Shown here: positions 12,043 to 26,322 of the stretch, piece by piece | How positions within the stretch are numbered: position 1 is the first letter of the stretch | Layout of the letters: each line of letters begins with the position of its first letter | DNA from: Patiria miniata | Lineage: Eukaryota; Echinodermata; Asteroidea; Valvatida; Asterinidae | Direction: 5' to 3' | DNA length: 64,000 nucleotides | NCBI RefSeq assembly: GCF_015706575.1 | Contig: NW_024037072.1 | Location: forward strand, 16,183,162-16,247,161 | Position numbers and translations under genes: made by a program | The notes under the pieces: generated by a model | What the model saw: only the letters and a program-made list of their open reading frames with translations | Told to the model about the DNA's origin: nothing | Databases searched by the model: none

Positions 12043-15000
12043 GTGAGTACCAACCCCTTTCCTCTCAAAACCATGCCGAAGACTCTTTAGCTAGATACGG
12101 TTTAATATTATGCCAATTAAATTCCTGCCGAAAATCGATACTCTGCTCCGCCTGCTGCCCATTGAAAACATTGCTTGCTATACATCCTCTCTCCATTGTC
12201 CACAAAATGCCTGACGGCCCACTGGTTATTAATGAACCTTTAATTCCACTTTGAAATTACATTCTATTAAAATGCAGTGGCTCATGTAAGAAAAAAGTAG
12301 GACAATTAAGCAGTTAAATGTATGTGAAAAAAAATGTGGAACAGCCACATGTTCACGTAGACCTATTTTCAAAATAACTACGTGTATATCGCAACCCTGC
12401 ACTATATGACCAGCCATCTACGGATTTCCTTTTACCGTTTATACTAAGCCTCCTCTTTTAAAAAAAAAAAATCAAAACTTTGCTCTTACTCCTGGAAAAT
12501 CACTCTATTTGTCTGAGCAAATTTTAGTAAATAAACTGCTCAGACTGATACGATATTTGATATGGTGCTTTACATACAGACTATAGTAGAAGTACAAGAC
12601 AAACTTGTGTACATTCTGTGATCTCACTGATGAAAGACTCAGCTCATTGAAAGTGACGGGGGACCTTCTCTCTCCCATTTTTATTTTCAAATCATCTGTG
12701 CTCGAAATTAGTCTTAACCCCTTATAAGTGTCGTGGATAGCAGGCAATAAAGATGTAACCCGTCGACTGGGAATTGCTGAGCTTCGTTAAGCGTCACGGT
12801 ACCGAATAGTAGACGCCTACTGTAAATTAAATGTAAATTCATAATGTTTTTTCTTCTTTAATGTGTTCTGTATTGGTACAGCCACACGCGCTGTAGTTTT
12901 TTTGCATATCAGCCAAGACGTTGGCAATAATGTCCCCTTTGCTTTTCCAAACACATGCAAAAAGGTCGGTAGCCGTGGGGCAGTGGGATGTTGTAATTAC
13001 ATTTCACGGTCTTGTGCCGCCGAGGAGCCTGTCTGCTGGGCTCTTATTAGACTGAGGACGGAAAATGATTTTTGATGTGCAAATATGCTTCAACCAGAGC
13101 AAATATTGTCGAAAATGAAAAAGCCCTATAGAATGTGTAACGTTATAATAGAGATTGCCTGTCTGTTAAGAGCGACTCGCTCACTCCCTGTGGAAGCGGC
13201 AGGCAGACACCTGAATTATTTACAGAGAGATTACAACTATTTCATTCCTAACCTATCGTCGTGATATTGGGCACTGAATCGATCGTCTCAAATACCCCGA
13301 TATGTAGCAACTCTGTTTTGACATTTGAAGCCCGCAGAATATACGCTGCCTATTTGCCATTCGCAATTGTTTCGCAGTTGAGACCCATTGAACTATCTTG
13401 GCTCTGCAACTCCAAGTGGCCTTAAAAAAAGGCGTGTGAATTCTTAGGGAATTCCGCGGAACTGTCCAAGTCGGTTTCAAAATAATAGATAAATGAAACT
13501 AAAGAAATCCTCATGATCATCCCAATATAAAATCATAAAGCGGACATTGCTGTAGTTGTAAATCGTATTATAGGCATTATCTGAGAAAATGTTTGGAACA
13601 GTTTTGACAATCTCCCGCAAGCTTGATAAAAAAAATGGGATGTTTGTGTCAAGTTATTTGGAAAAAACAGAACTTTGTCTCAATGACTAATTTTTCCGCA
13701 AGGAAGATACTTCACTCGCTTCAGTCAGGTTATGGCTTCGAGCCCGTCCCAATGCACCTGGACTCCATTCCCATCGCAGACGAATTAGCACTAATAGCAC
13801 CAAGTCCATCCGTGGCACAGCTGTTTAATAGGGTCTTGAACCATCGACAAATGGACTAGACCACCCAGCCAAGGATGATGGAAATGATGATGAACAAATA
13901 ACCAACGAATGCGAATTACACTTTCACTGCTTCGTGGTGAGTAGGAAGTGTAGCAGCGATGCGTATAACGCCTCTAGTTATGACTACAAGATGACTGTGC
14001 GCGTTGTCCATTAGTAATATTTCTTTGTAGAAGCTTTGGTAAAAGGTGCATATTTCGGGTACGAAGTGGTGAAAAGTGGCCATCACGGAGGTTATCATCG
14101 CACCGGATTGAAAAATTTAAGTTAATCACTATACGAACCCCCTGTTGGGTGGCACGAGCTGGGAAAAAAAATGAGAATATCACGACTTGATGAAAGGCCA
14201 CGGTCTATATACTCACGGAATTAGGCCCACATCCATCATCAATCGCAGCAACGTGGTTCCGATGGATTAGACGCGCGCTCCAGACGACAAATACGAAATT
14301 TCGTCTGGAAGGATTGACCCAAATAATGACTGAAGAGAAAGCCGAATTCCATTCCTAGCTGGCTGGGGTGAGTTTGTTGGGGGCCAGTGATGTAACCTGA
14401 GCCAGTGGGATGAGCGATATTCGGAAACTCTAAATGCCACGCCCTGCCAACGGCCACACACACTATGAGTAGATCACATATGCCTATCACTGTTGGTCGC
14501 CTCAAAAGTTACCCAGTACTCAATTCATAAGAGCGAACAAGAAACAAACAATCTCTACAACATATAGTCAGCAAAAAATGTGCATTTCATGTCTTGAGTT
14601 TTACGAAAATCGATAATCTTCATTCAAACTACTCAACGAAAACCAACCCGTTAGCGAGTACCAACTGTAGAACTGTCGCCAATATATACAAATTAACTGC
14701 GATTTCAAAAGAGCTTGAAAAATTGCGTCCGCGTGGCTGTACATAACTTGGAAATGTCTACAGATATTGGCTTGACAAGCAGCCGAGTCGGCCATAGTGA
14801 ACACATTCCTGAGTTCATGGACGTCCTAGGACACTGACATCCAATCCAAACAACATTGAAACACTCGAGAAACGTTTTGATGTTCTAAATGGTCCACAAC
14901 GAACAGCAGGAATATTAATATTCCCCTCGACTCTCGCAGCCTTCCGGTGTATGCTGTAATCCGACCCCAACTTAGCGTACTAGTACTAATGAAAGATGTG

Positions 15001-18000
15001 AGTTTGGTGATTGGACGTGGCAGAAAAAAAGGAGAAGATTTTCCGAAATGACCATTCAGGACGACTGTGTGATCTTTTGAAAGAAAAATATTCTAGCTTT
15101 ATTCAGCCAAACCATGCCTCGTTGACTCAATAATTTGCTGCGACGTTTGATTCAGTTTAAAATGTTACCATGGTATTGACTGAAACAGTGAACCCACGCA
15201 CAGAACTTGTTAACATAACGTGGGGTATCGACATTGTTAATCTTAACCAACCTTAATCTGAACAATATCAGAAATTAGTAACAAATGATTAAATAAAGAA
15301 CGCAAAGGGTTTGCGGCTGTACATATTGTGGCTACAAAACATCCGAATAGAGCAAAGGGAAGCTCTTTTCCAAGTCCGTTTAATCCGTTTGTGTAATTGC
15401 GTTGGCTTATGTTATCTCTTCAGTAATGATTTATAATAGTCTTTGGATATTAACAATACAGCTAAAATCGGCTTTTCGCTCCACAGAAATGAGTCATTTA
15501 AATTTACGATGGTCATATTTGGTATGACGCATATCCCTTATGTCAAAAGTAAGATCAAATTAGTTATCCACTGAGTCTATGGGATTATACATTGTTTACA
15601 TGCGTCACGATTTGAAAGGGAAAAACGGGCAGTGCTTCCTATTAAAATGTACGGATATTGTTTCATATTCCAAAGATTAGATTAATTAGCGTTCTCGACG
15701 TAAGTCCCCTTCTGTTTCGACCCAGTACAAGGTTATCTTAATATATAATAACTTCTAGGCAATTTTCTTTGACCTTAGCTGTCGTAATTAACTTCATACG
15801 TTTCATACCCACTCGCTCCTAAAAAAGCAACAGCAGGCTGCAAGCACGACACATGTGTGTGCCTAGTGCCTACCTACCAAAAGCATTGGGGGAAATCTAA
15901 ATGTCACCTACAAGCAGGGATGACTTTAAAGAGAGAGGAAATCGGCGCGATGGTTGGCATTTTTAGAGGCTCCAGGTGCTTGGTATACCCCGGCTGACTT
16001 ATAGATCTGTGCACTGCAAGGTGCGTTTCTTTGATTTTTCTGTTCGGCGTAATTACGACGCACGAAGCCGTTCGGGAATGCCCATAATCGGCACCTTCAG
16101 CGTGTCACGACGAGGTCCGTGACTTTACTTTCATTCGGGGGAAATCAATTCCCTACAAGCTGTGCTTCCGTTGAGTGGTGTTTCACTTACGGAGAATTCC
16201 AAAGTGGCATGTCTGGTTGGTTATATAGCTCTTTGCTCAGTTAAGCAGTGCACTCGAGTTTTCTGTGACACACCGGAGATCATGTTCTCTGGTGCACAAA
16301 TTGAAACTCCGCCGTATGGTACTAAATGATCGATGACATGCATTGGGTCATGGCTGTTACGGGCTACAGCTTGCATTAACATAATAAACAAAATAATAAT
16401 AATAATGTAACAATAGAATGATCATTTGAGCGAAACATCGAAACAAATGTAAAGAGGCAACAAACTTGTAATGTCACTGCACCTGCGCGTTTGAATTTCT
16501 CCAATATCAATCCGAATCGCAGTGGTATGTGTCGTCAGGTATTGAATTTTGGACACATCGGGTAATGGTATTTGAGAATGTAACACGATATAACACTGCT
16601 ATTTGATATGGATAATTCACAACTAAATTGCCGCCTCCGAGTGGCATGTGTGGGGCTAACGATTGGATTAAAATGGAATTTTCAAGGTATGGATTGTCAC
16701 TAACGCAATAACAAAGTACTAATAGTATACAAGTCGGGAAAACAGTCTGTGTTAAAGAAAAACCACCCAGAACTGGGACTTGGTACAATGTCTTTTGTGT
16801 AAGGAACGTTCACATAATTTCCACTCAAAGACGACAAGAAAGGCTTTCTTTATTGATCAATAAGTAAACCTACGAGTCGACTGCTTGCACAGCACAATTT
16901 GTAACCCTAGCTAGAAACACATACCATAGACTCTAATAACAAAAATGTCCCTTTGAAAGAAATGCACACAGATCGACCCTGCTTCCATTTCATTAGCGCA
17001 TTGCACTGCCTGTTCCACGCGAAGATCAAACCCTAGCGATCTCACCTTGGAATACACCCACACTGAGCCCGTGTCTATATATATATATGGCTGTTGTTTT
17101 AATTGATCAGTCGGCGTTGGATCGCACCGAGGTAGTCCCGGCTGTAATATTACGGCCACAGCCGAGCACAAATAACCGAAGGCGAGTAATCTGTTTTGGA
17201 GTTGCAAAGGGAGAGTGAGTGTAGTATCAATCTCGTGCACGGTGAGCATAATGTGTACGGTGGCCGTTAAAGCCGAGGTGCGCGCAGCTTTCAACCATGT
17301 TTGATATTTTCCCAGCTATGTCTTGGGAGATTTTGGTTCTCTTATTGCCTGTCTCAAACAGCGTTAATGTTTTTTTTCCCTTTCAAATGCAAAGTGCCCG
17401 AAGTTATCTTGATGCTGTATCTATCGCTCGCCGTTCATACTAATGCCACGAGAAAATGTGCGGGTAAGAAGGCTGTTATAACGGCTAGATTACTCGTCAT
17501 ACGGTAGCTGTAACTGAATAACAATATAAAGTATGGAATAATTCATTCGAATGACTAATAAATACCCATAGAAACGTTATCGAAGGTCGCTAAAAATGGT
17601 TATTCATAACGGGAATATACATCATTTGCTTTTGCTGCAATTTTCAGAAATGGATGGATTTGGGGGGTTGGTAATATATAGCAAATATTGTTACACTGAC
17701 GTTTTGACGTTTTTGGGTTCGCAGATGCTATAAAAACAAAGAAAAACAATAATTTTCCTGTAGTCTGGTTTCCTGACTCCATTTAAGATGAAACGGAGCA
17801 ATATATTGACGTTGGGGAATTGTAAGGTCAGGGAAACAGGCTAGCTGGCATGTACCCGTTCATAGGTGTGTAATCGATTGCAAACAAATGCGGACTAACT
17901 AGATATGGTCAATTGGGGCCAGTATTTGAAAAAAAAGCCAGTTTGTTTTCAACGCTGGTCGGCCGACCAGCGTTAGAAATTGATACGAAAATACCACTTT

Positions 18001-21000
18001 TCTTGAAAATGACAGTACACCAGGTGCCATGATTTTACAGGATGCTTTAGACTATCATTCCTAACAGTTCAGCAAGGTATTTCAAATTAATTTGGTAGTT
18101 TTTTTTTTGATGTTTGCAAATGTTGTATTTTCCCTTTAAACGAAAAAAAAGTCAATACACTGTAAGATCTAACGAGCTGCAACGTGTCATTCAATAACTT
18201 GCCATAACTGACAAGGACAGTGTTGAAATTGATTTGCGTGTTAAAGTGCTTCAAAAGAAAGTGGCGCCTCTTTTAAAGAAAATATCCCATCACATGGAGA
18301 CTATTGGACGACGCTTTTTCTATGTGGTCCCTCGCTGTCGGGCGTTCGTAATTAACAGAGTTTCAAATAATTCACTTTTCCCTGTTTTTTTGTTTCTCTG
18401 CTTTAACTATCAGCCAATAATTTGTCTAGCCAGAACGACCATGGAAACAAACACGGTTGCCTGATGATTCATGACCTTCCTTCCGTCTTTTTATTGTTTA
18501 ATTGAGAGAGGCATATATCAGATCAGATGTGAACCATGATACGCAAGACGGGCTGAAAGTAGACGGAGATTTAGTGATAAGCGAAGTAGAAAAACACAAG
18601 AAAGGAGGTGAAGTGAGTAGAGACAAGGCCAGACGTAACACACGAGACAGCAAGCAGGCAGGAAAAAAAACCTAAATTGAAACGACGCTATAAAGCAACA
18701 GAATACTGATCATTGATAACCTTTCAAATCTTGATGAAAAAAGGTTACACTTTCAGCTTTGTAACAATTAATCTTTGTCACATGCATGCATGTTGTGTGT
18801 TTTCCAAATTACTCTATTTTTTTTGGAGTTAATTTCTATTATATTTGGAAGATAATATCTGCCAATGGTTATTGTCCCAAACCACTTGTATCCCCTACGC
18901 GTCGATAAAGTACGCGTTGATAAATTGTCAGATACCACCATATGGTCGTTGTTGGTACAACGTTTGTAGAGATGTTACCGCTGCGGTACATTCCTTTTAC
19001 CTCATTGATCTGGGTTCGAATCCAACCAGTGCCGACTAGTGGATTTGGTGTTCAGTTCCTACCACTACCTGACTTAATTGGTTCCTGTTTCCCTCCTACC
19101 TATCACACTAACATTTCTAATTTCCTCGTCCCCGCCCGTAATTTGTTTGTCTATTCATCCCAGTACAATGCCTGCGCTTTTTGAGGAAGCTTAAGTTTTA
19201 TTGCCAAATGGAAATATAAAATAGGTTCAATAAAGAGAATATGGCAACAGGTGAAATATTATATTGTGTATGATGTCATCGTCATATTTGAAGCAAGATA
19301 GGTGACTGAGGACATCCACCTCTTTTGTGTTTGGTCGTTATGTTCCCGAAATCTCAGGAATTCTTGTAAGATATTTAGGCGGGGATCTTTGCAGGTGTAT
19401 AAAGTGTGTATAGGGACACTGGCGAGGGTTCCCGTCTGTCTTAAATTGTACACGGTTTACAGCATCATTTTTAAAGGTTCCTGGGTTTTTTTTTTTATGT
19501 TACCTGAGTGACAAATTTCAACAGACTACTTGAGAGGCGCAGTGAGGTAAAGGTCCTTTGTAAAGGTTTCAAGGATTGGTATAGAAAGGGGGAATGCTAC
19601 AAGACCAGCCCTATCGTGTTTCACACATAAGATCGGTTAGCTCTCTAAATAGAGCTCGGCTCTTGAACTTTGTAGTCGGCAGTACAAAGTGCACTACTTA
19701 ATAATTAATGTGTGTGCGTGGTCACTGCCAAAAAAATGCGAATAATTGAAGAGGAGACGGTCTGTCTGTCAAGTCCCGTCCCTATTTCAGTGTGGCACAG
19801 TGAAGAAAACTACATTATTGACACTTCACAAATTCTGGTAGGCATTCAAGCGATCCATTGAACCGGCCAACGAGTCATCGATCTGCCATTAAATGACCCT
19901 CCCCTGTTCAATATGTTAAGCTTGACGGCCACAATACTAGACATAATACATTCACAGCGCGCTAGTCAGCGCTATCCGTCATAAAGTCAGTTTTTTGAGC
20001 AGCATATCAAAGCAAGCCAACAAAGAAGCAATATCCAGCTTGCATACTAGCCCCTAAGCACGGAACTCAATGAAGGTCTACGTTTTTGACATGTGACAAG
20101 CCAGTATCAAAACAAAGAATGCACGCCAAGTAAACAAGTAATACAGTAGGTACGCCAATCGCATGGAAAGCTTACATGAGGCAACAGTTCTTGTAATCAC
20201 TGCCAGTCAACTGTCCATGGGAGCAGCTATCAAACAAACAGGCTACCAATCACAGAGAAACCGGACAGCCATGCTTCTGAAGAGCCATGCAGTCATCATC
20301 AGCCAGAAAATTATTTAAAAAAACAGAGAGAGTATTTGATGCCACTAAACTATCCAATCTACAATCCAAGCGGGTTCTGTTACAGCATTAAGCCTCCACC
20401 ATGCAAACATTAAAAAATAGTTGAAACAATTATCGTATCTCAAGACTTATCAAGTTCCCTTCTGAATCCCTAGTGCTTTCATTTTCACTTACCAGAAGGC
20501 GTCAGCGATACAGTGTTTTTCATCGAAGCAATTCAACTGTAATTCTCTTAGAACAATAGAGTCGAAATGCAATGCGACATATTTGTATATATTGTATAAT
20601 ATTTTCTTCTGATTTAGTTGGAGATGTGGGCCCGTTGGGACTGTCGCATATTCGATTCCCCGTCGCACCGACCAGCGGATGATTACAGATGTAATTTCAG
20701 ACACGAATCCCGTCGTACATCGAGCAGAAAATTGGAACAGTAATGACATCCCTCGTTGTCACCAAGGCCGGATCCGAAGAAATCTCAACGGAACTTAGTC
20801 GGATCGGTTCACAGCTACCAAACACCCAATTCCGTTACATTACACAGTACCATCTCCCCGGATAGGTAGTGAAAGCGTAGGCCCAGACTTATTCCCTCAA
20901 GGCAGTATACCCTCTATGTGATTTATTTATACTGAAAAATGAGAACTATAAGTCCGGATTACTGACTATTTAGGCCGACATATGGGTCGATTCGGAAAAT

Positions 21001-24000
21001 ATTATTGTTTGAACCCGAGCCTGCATGTCTACGACATTGATCGGACACTTGAACATTTCAAACTACTCAACACGGGTTGTTAAGGAAACTTCATGATCGC
21101 CTTTGATAGGTTTTGATGTGACGTGTTTCATGTCGGTAACCGTAACTTGCTATGAGTGCTTTTGCACAGTATTCTTGCTTTCCGTTCAAAGAAATACATT
21201 TTTTTCTTCAAAATGTGATTGAAACTGTCAAACCGATTACCCGCGATAAAACGCCCCGTCGCTTAGGCCTACAGCAGCACAAAATTTATATTACTCAAAA
21301 CCGGCAGCACGACCACTGCAAATTGTTATAAAGCTACAAGATTCCAGGAATCGATACAGATTAAGCCAGAGAATATTGAAGACGATTGTATTTATTATGC
21401 TCGTGTTTCTGTTTTTTTAACCATCGAGACACTAACTTGGTGTTTGTTTTTAACAAGAGTTTTGCCGCTCTTCTGAAAAAGTGGTATGTCTGTTAAACGC
21501 TTTAGCTACATGTACTTACTAGTTTTTTTTAATCGTAAATATTTCAACATATTGCCTATTTTGCGCTTGCATAGCTAACAGTGTTTTTTTTTTTTGGGGG
21601 GGTGGGGTTGTTTGTTTGCAAGTCTTTTAATTTTAAAGTAAGTAATTTTGATCCACGAGTTTTTTAATGCTTAAATTAAATTTGGGCTGGGTAAACATAT
21701 AGATGCATGCATAAAATTGGTATTCGATCTTGGGGAAAGAGGTGTGGGTATGACGTAAGAAAACGTCTTTGCTAGACAATCTTTGCCCCCAAAAGTTTTA
21801 AACATACATATGTTTGTATTTTTCTGTTCATGAGTCTTTAGAAGGGCGTTTGCGTAAAAGAAGAGATCTTAGCCCCTGAGGGAGACAGGCTCGCGCGAGT
21901 GAAATTTGACGTAATTACGGGCACTTGAAAACTCTACGTGCCCAAGATGAGGTTTTTTCTTGGCGGTGTTCTGGTGGCATCTGGTTTGAAGCACGCGCAC
22001 ACTTGTACATCTTGTTGAGTGTTCATGTTGCCCAGGGGTGCACTAAACATCTCGAGAGGAAGCCAAGCTTCAATTTTTTTTGCTCTATGTTCCTTGTGCC
22101 GTAATAATTTTCGCCCACCTCGTAATTGGCCCTCTCTTCCAGTGCGTTATCGGCAAATTGGAACAGACACGCTGTCCTGACCTTTTCTAACTTTCAACGG
22201 ACGTTTCTTCGGGGGAAATTCACTTTCGGCTCTGGTACCGTTGGCAGAACCATTTTTACTTTGTATTTCCAGGGTCGTTTTACTGATTTAGATTTTGTAT
22301 GAAGTACAGCGGGACCCGTTACGAAACGTGGACTAAGTAGAAAGGCAGTCGTTTTGGGTTTCTTTCTCGTGACGTGTTTTGAAGAAACAGTGTATAGCAA
22401 ACACCATTGACTTTTATCAAGTTCTGCTATACGCTGCCTTCGAAAACAACAGAAGACCACAATGTAACCTGTGTGAACTCAATTTATGTACCAAAAGTTC
22501 CTTGGATGTTATTGAATTGGTTACGATAATACATGGGACAACCGGTCTGTTCAGATTGAACTAAGATACTTGATAATTTGAAATAAAAAAAAGTCCCCAA
22601 TGATGAGAAAAAAAATACGTAAAGAAATCCAGGAATTGAAGTAGCAAAAAAGGAGATGGTTAAAGCCGAAACTTTCATTTAGGCACAGTAGTATATGTGT
22701 GTTGTGTGTTGCACTCGGTATGATCATTCTCGCAAATTGATATGAAGTGCAGTATAGTAATTCAGACATAGAAAGTCTCCACACGTTTCCCCTGCCTCAA
22801 ATAATTGAAATTATCTCCATCATGTCACGCGTCGAATAGCCAAACAGGTTTTTTACAGGTTGGCCGCCAAGAAGAACCAAGTTATAAAGGTTGACAAAGA
22901 GGAGGGGAAACAGTGTGGACTAATTTCCGGGAGTACGTTTAATTGTGAGCTTGGTTTTGTAGTTCATATCACTCGTGGAATTCTGGCGAGTGACAACTTC
23001 GGATGGATAAACAACTAAGGAAGAAAGAAGTCCTAGACTCGGCCTTGTTATGTACCATAATCAACACCTCGGTGCTCGGAATTAAGATTAATTTAAGGGA
23101 GCTTGCTGTAAAAGACACCTTTCAATTCGCCATTCATTCATTCATTCACTTTGCAGACTGCACAGCTTTTTTTTATGCCAAGCTAAAGAAAAGTACACGC
23201 TGAAATAATATCAAAGGAATCATAAATGATACCGTACCGTCCGTATCCGGTCCCCCCCCCCCCCAATAACGTCATAGATAGAGTATATCCCCTTTCTTGA
23301 TTACAAGATATTGCCCCCAATTTGATTAGGGCTCCAAATTTAATTGACCGGTGTCAGGACAGATGCTCTCATCATGTCGATTAAGTTATTTATTAGGTCA
23401 GGAAAGGGTCACGTAGACATGATCCAACAGTACACCGGTGCTGTAGGCGATACGTCCATCACAAGTCAGGTCACTAGTTCACCAGAAGACCTATAGGCCC
23501 AATCATGAGTAACAGGAATTAAACAAGAACAAAGCAAAGCCTTTGTCACAGTTCACTTGGTGACTAAGAATTGGACGGCTTGTGAAAGTTGTGATTCACT
23601 TGTGAGGACTTGTTATAGGACCCAAGTGCAACACTGTTTTACCATGGTTTTACTGGTGTAGTATTTTTGCGCATTATCGTGTGCGGACCTCGACCTTTTG
23701 GCATCTTTGGTGTGTCCTGGCCATAGCTCCATGTCCTGGCGAAGGGGGCTTCACTGTCAGGAAAGTGACGCCCGAGCTAGCTAGATCATATTAGTCTGAG
23801 TGAAGAGATCCAAAAGCTTGAAACTGTCTTTCGAGGCAACACGTACCCTCACGAATCTGCGATATATGTATTACACTATCCCGCTTATTAGGCGGTACTA
23901 TTTCTGTGTTCTGTGAGGTGGTTGCTCACTTCGCTGGGACATGGCGATGGCCATCACCTTCGTCTTTGGTTTTCTGTTTTCCAGTTGCCTATTTACCCAT

Positions 24001-24299
24001 CATCCTTGGCTTTTATGAACACGAGAATTTGTTGGAAGAGGAAGTCTTGCATGAACAAAGTAAACTTTTCAATTGGCATGGTATAAAAGTGCCTAAGTTA
24101 ACACAAGTCACCCTGAAATTCAGTTTCGATAATAAACATGCAATCACACTTTAATAATATGTAAGATATATCAGAAACACACGTGATTGCTTAAGTTTGA
24201 GTAAAACATTATGACAGACCCTTTACAAGAAGATGTAACATTTCCAAAGTTTATAATTTTTTTTATATGACGCTGATTTTTTTTCACTCTGTGTAACAG
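12043..24299 (+). other. Intron 1 (12.3 kb)
   Basis: Bounded by GTGAGT at 12043 and a pyrimidine-rich tract with AACAG ending at 24299. Apart from the MITE copy at 17611-18134, poly-C near 23251 and poly-G near 21594, it is apparently unique AT-rich DNA. It contains an (AAT)n run near 16388 and two TAGGCCTA palindromes just outside or inside its edges (21264, 24449). I saw no extra coding exon. The spliced junction needs none, since the flanking residues YMQF and VTVQATC align directly with vertebrate KISS1R. Confidence 0.85.
17611..18134. mobile_element. Unnamed ~520-bp MITE, copy A
   Basis: The ends are inverted repeats: GGGAATATACATCATTTGC at the left, and GCAAATGTTGTATTTTCCC at the right. 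The body is shared, in the same orientation, with 63150-63670, and about three-quarters of bases match by eye. Inside are a hairpin formed by CTGGTTTCCTGAC and GTCAGGGAAACAG (about 17765-17845) and a perfect 24-bp palindrome at 17951-17974 centred on GGTCGGCCGACC. No open frame of note. Superfamily unknown; no clear target duplication. Confidence 0.8.
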
Positions 24300-24435
24300 G
24301 TGACAGTGCAGGCCACGTGTTGCACCCTGACAGCTATGTCCATCGACCGGTACCTACTCATTGTCCACGCCGTTAAATCCAGGAACACCAGAACCACCAC
24401 CAGGGCCATCATTGTCAACGTTGCTGTTTGGATTG
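24300..24435 (+). CDS. KISS1R-like: Kisspeptin receptor-like GPCR, exon 2 of 3
   Basis: This 136-nt exon codes residues 152-196 plus the first base of G197: the rest of TM3, intracellular loop 2 and the start of TM4. It reads VTVQATCCTLTAMSIDRY from its first codon. Human KISS1R has VSVQATCATLTAMSVDRW at this point, whereas galanin and allatostatin-A receptors lack the QATC motif. This is the strongest family evidence. The G-protein-coupling DRY is at 167-169 and the conserved TM4 tryptophan is W195. The acceptor is AACAG (24295-24299) and the donor GTAAGT starts at 24436, leaving phase 1. From memory, vertebrate KISS1R also has introns at about these two places, which fits common descent; this needs an alignment. 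The long open frame continuing past 24435 is intronic read-through. Confidence 0.95.
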
Positions 24436-26136
24436 GTAAGTCCGTCCGTAGGCCTACTGTCCCTATCATCATATCCAATTGGGCGTTGGTCACCTCGTAG
24501 TTCATTGAGCTTTCATTGGATACAATTTGCATAGCAATTGACCTAGCATTCCATGTGCCCACAACCCATCACATAACGTACAGCTAGTGGCCTACCCAAA
24601 AAATGCTGTGCTACGCACTGCTCATTGGCGATAGTAAGCGCCGTACACAGATTTTGAAGCTACGCGCTGGTTCCCAATCTCTCAATTTGAATATGGTACG
24701 GGAACCAGCATAGCCACACCTCAACCCCGTCGACAGCTCCGGGCATTGGGGAAGGGGGGGGGGGGGCAGTACGAGCTAGGCGGCACACCACAAAAAAATT
24801 CAATGTACAGATAATTTGGATGCTTATGATTTTTTGCCGGGGGAGGGGCAATTGCTATAGGGGAGGGGAGATTGCTGTCCAAGGGTGGGATGGGTGGTCC
24901 CTCCGCCCCTTCCCCACCCCCTTAGCGACGGGCCTGCCACTCCAATCGTGCATTCAGTAAAAAGTATATGGTATATTGAGATTTGTTTTATCTCAACTGA
25001 ATTAAAAATATTATACAAGTCAAAAAGTATATTTTACTGTGAACACATTTAATAAAAAAGGCAAAGATTGCGGTTAAATTAGGATACATTACTTTGTTTA
25101 CAATTCCTTTGTGTTATGGGAGTGGTAATATGGTGGACGGTGACTTCAGTGACTTCACTTCTAACAGCCAATGGAGTATACAGATTTTTTAAAGTAGAGA
25201 TCAGTGGTGCTACGCGTGCCTTTCGTTTTGATATCTAGGATTAGGGGTCACCAGCAGCCTTTGATGAGATGATGGGGACCTGGGAAGATGGGTAAGAAAC
25301 CACTCCCTGTTTAAGGAAAAGAATCCCGTGAAAGACAACACTAGAACTATTTCTTAATCTTGCTCCCGTCAGATATTCAATAATACCTCGAATGGGTTAA
25401 CATGAGTGATGCACCGTAAAATAGAGTCGGTGGAAAAAAAATGTCGTTGTACAAGACATTTCGCATAAAATAACACCAGTTGCCAGTTAATTAAAATAAC
25501 ATTATACCAACTTTCTGGAAGAAGTCGTCAAAAAGGTGCAGGTCGTTGTCGTTTTGGCTATTAAACGTTAGGTAAACACCTGTGCGAGGATTTTCAGCTA
25601 TGTGCATTACCGGTATACCAACGGTCGGAATCTATGAGCGGTTTGAAGAATTAAACAAAAATATTCGAAAAGTTGGCGTTACAGATTCTAGATTTAAATG
25701 TCTTCATCTTCTTTTTTTTATTTCTCGATTTCACATTTGAAAAATGACAATTAAGGACAAACGCCCTTCAAGTGTAGCTTAAAAAAAAGGATCTCAAGAG
25801 GAACTACAACTGTGCAAAATGTATGTGTATTGTTAATGGAGTTTTTCTAGAAATTGTGTCCACAACCAAATTCCATTTGTTACAACTGGGCTAATTGGAG
25901 TTCTTTGTACACAACCAAAGGTCGGTTTAGTGATAAGCAGACCTTATTTGGTTTAGGCTGACAACCGTGACGGCTGGAAGGGGTAATTAATTGCAATGAA
26001 AATGCAACATGTGTGTAGCCTATGTTAACCTAAACAAGATAGGATCGCAGTTTGGTGTCAGAAAAAAAAATTACATGGAATAATGCATACCGATTATATA
26101 TTCCTTGATGAATATACTGGACATATGGAGCATTAG

Positions 26137-26322
26137 CACTGGATTATCATCACAACCGAATACATTTAAAAATTGTTGACTGCTGTGATGTGGGATGCGG
26201 CGTTGTCAACACCAAAAAGTCGTATATATAATTGTGCGCGAAGCCGAGGGTGATATGCGCCCCGAGGGGGTTAAAAACGACATCACAACAGTCTACAATT
26301 GTTTTGCTATATCGAGCCAGTG
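26137..26322. mobile_element. Small fold-back element
   Basis: The outer sequence CACTGG at 26137 is mirrored by CCAGTG ending at 26322. Stronger inner arms follow: AAAATTGTTGACTGCTGTGA at about 26169 against its near complement ending at about 26305. The core has GCGCGAAGCCGAGGGTGATA followed by CCCCGAGGGGG, which itself tends to fold. There is no coding potential. It looks like a MITE. Confidence 0.65.

Noticed and set aside
19013-19023. GGTTCGAATCC, a tRNA B-box or T-loop match (another at 36306-36316)
   Set aside because: No A box at proper spacing and no acceptor or anticodon stems could be formed, so neither a tRNA nor a tRNA-derived SINE is supported.
24284-24562. 92-codon minus-strand frame across exon 2
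   Set aside because: Antisense shadow of the coding exon.
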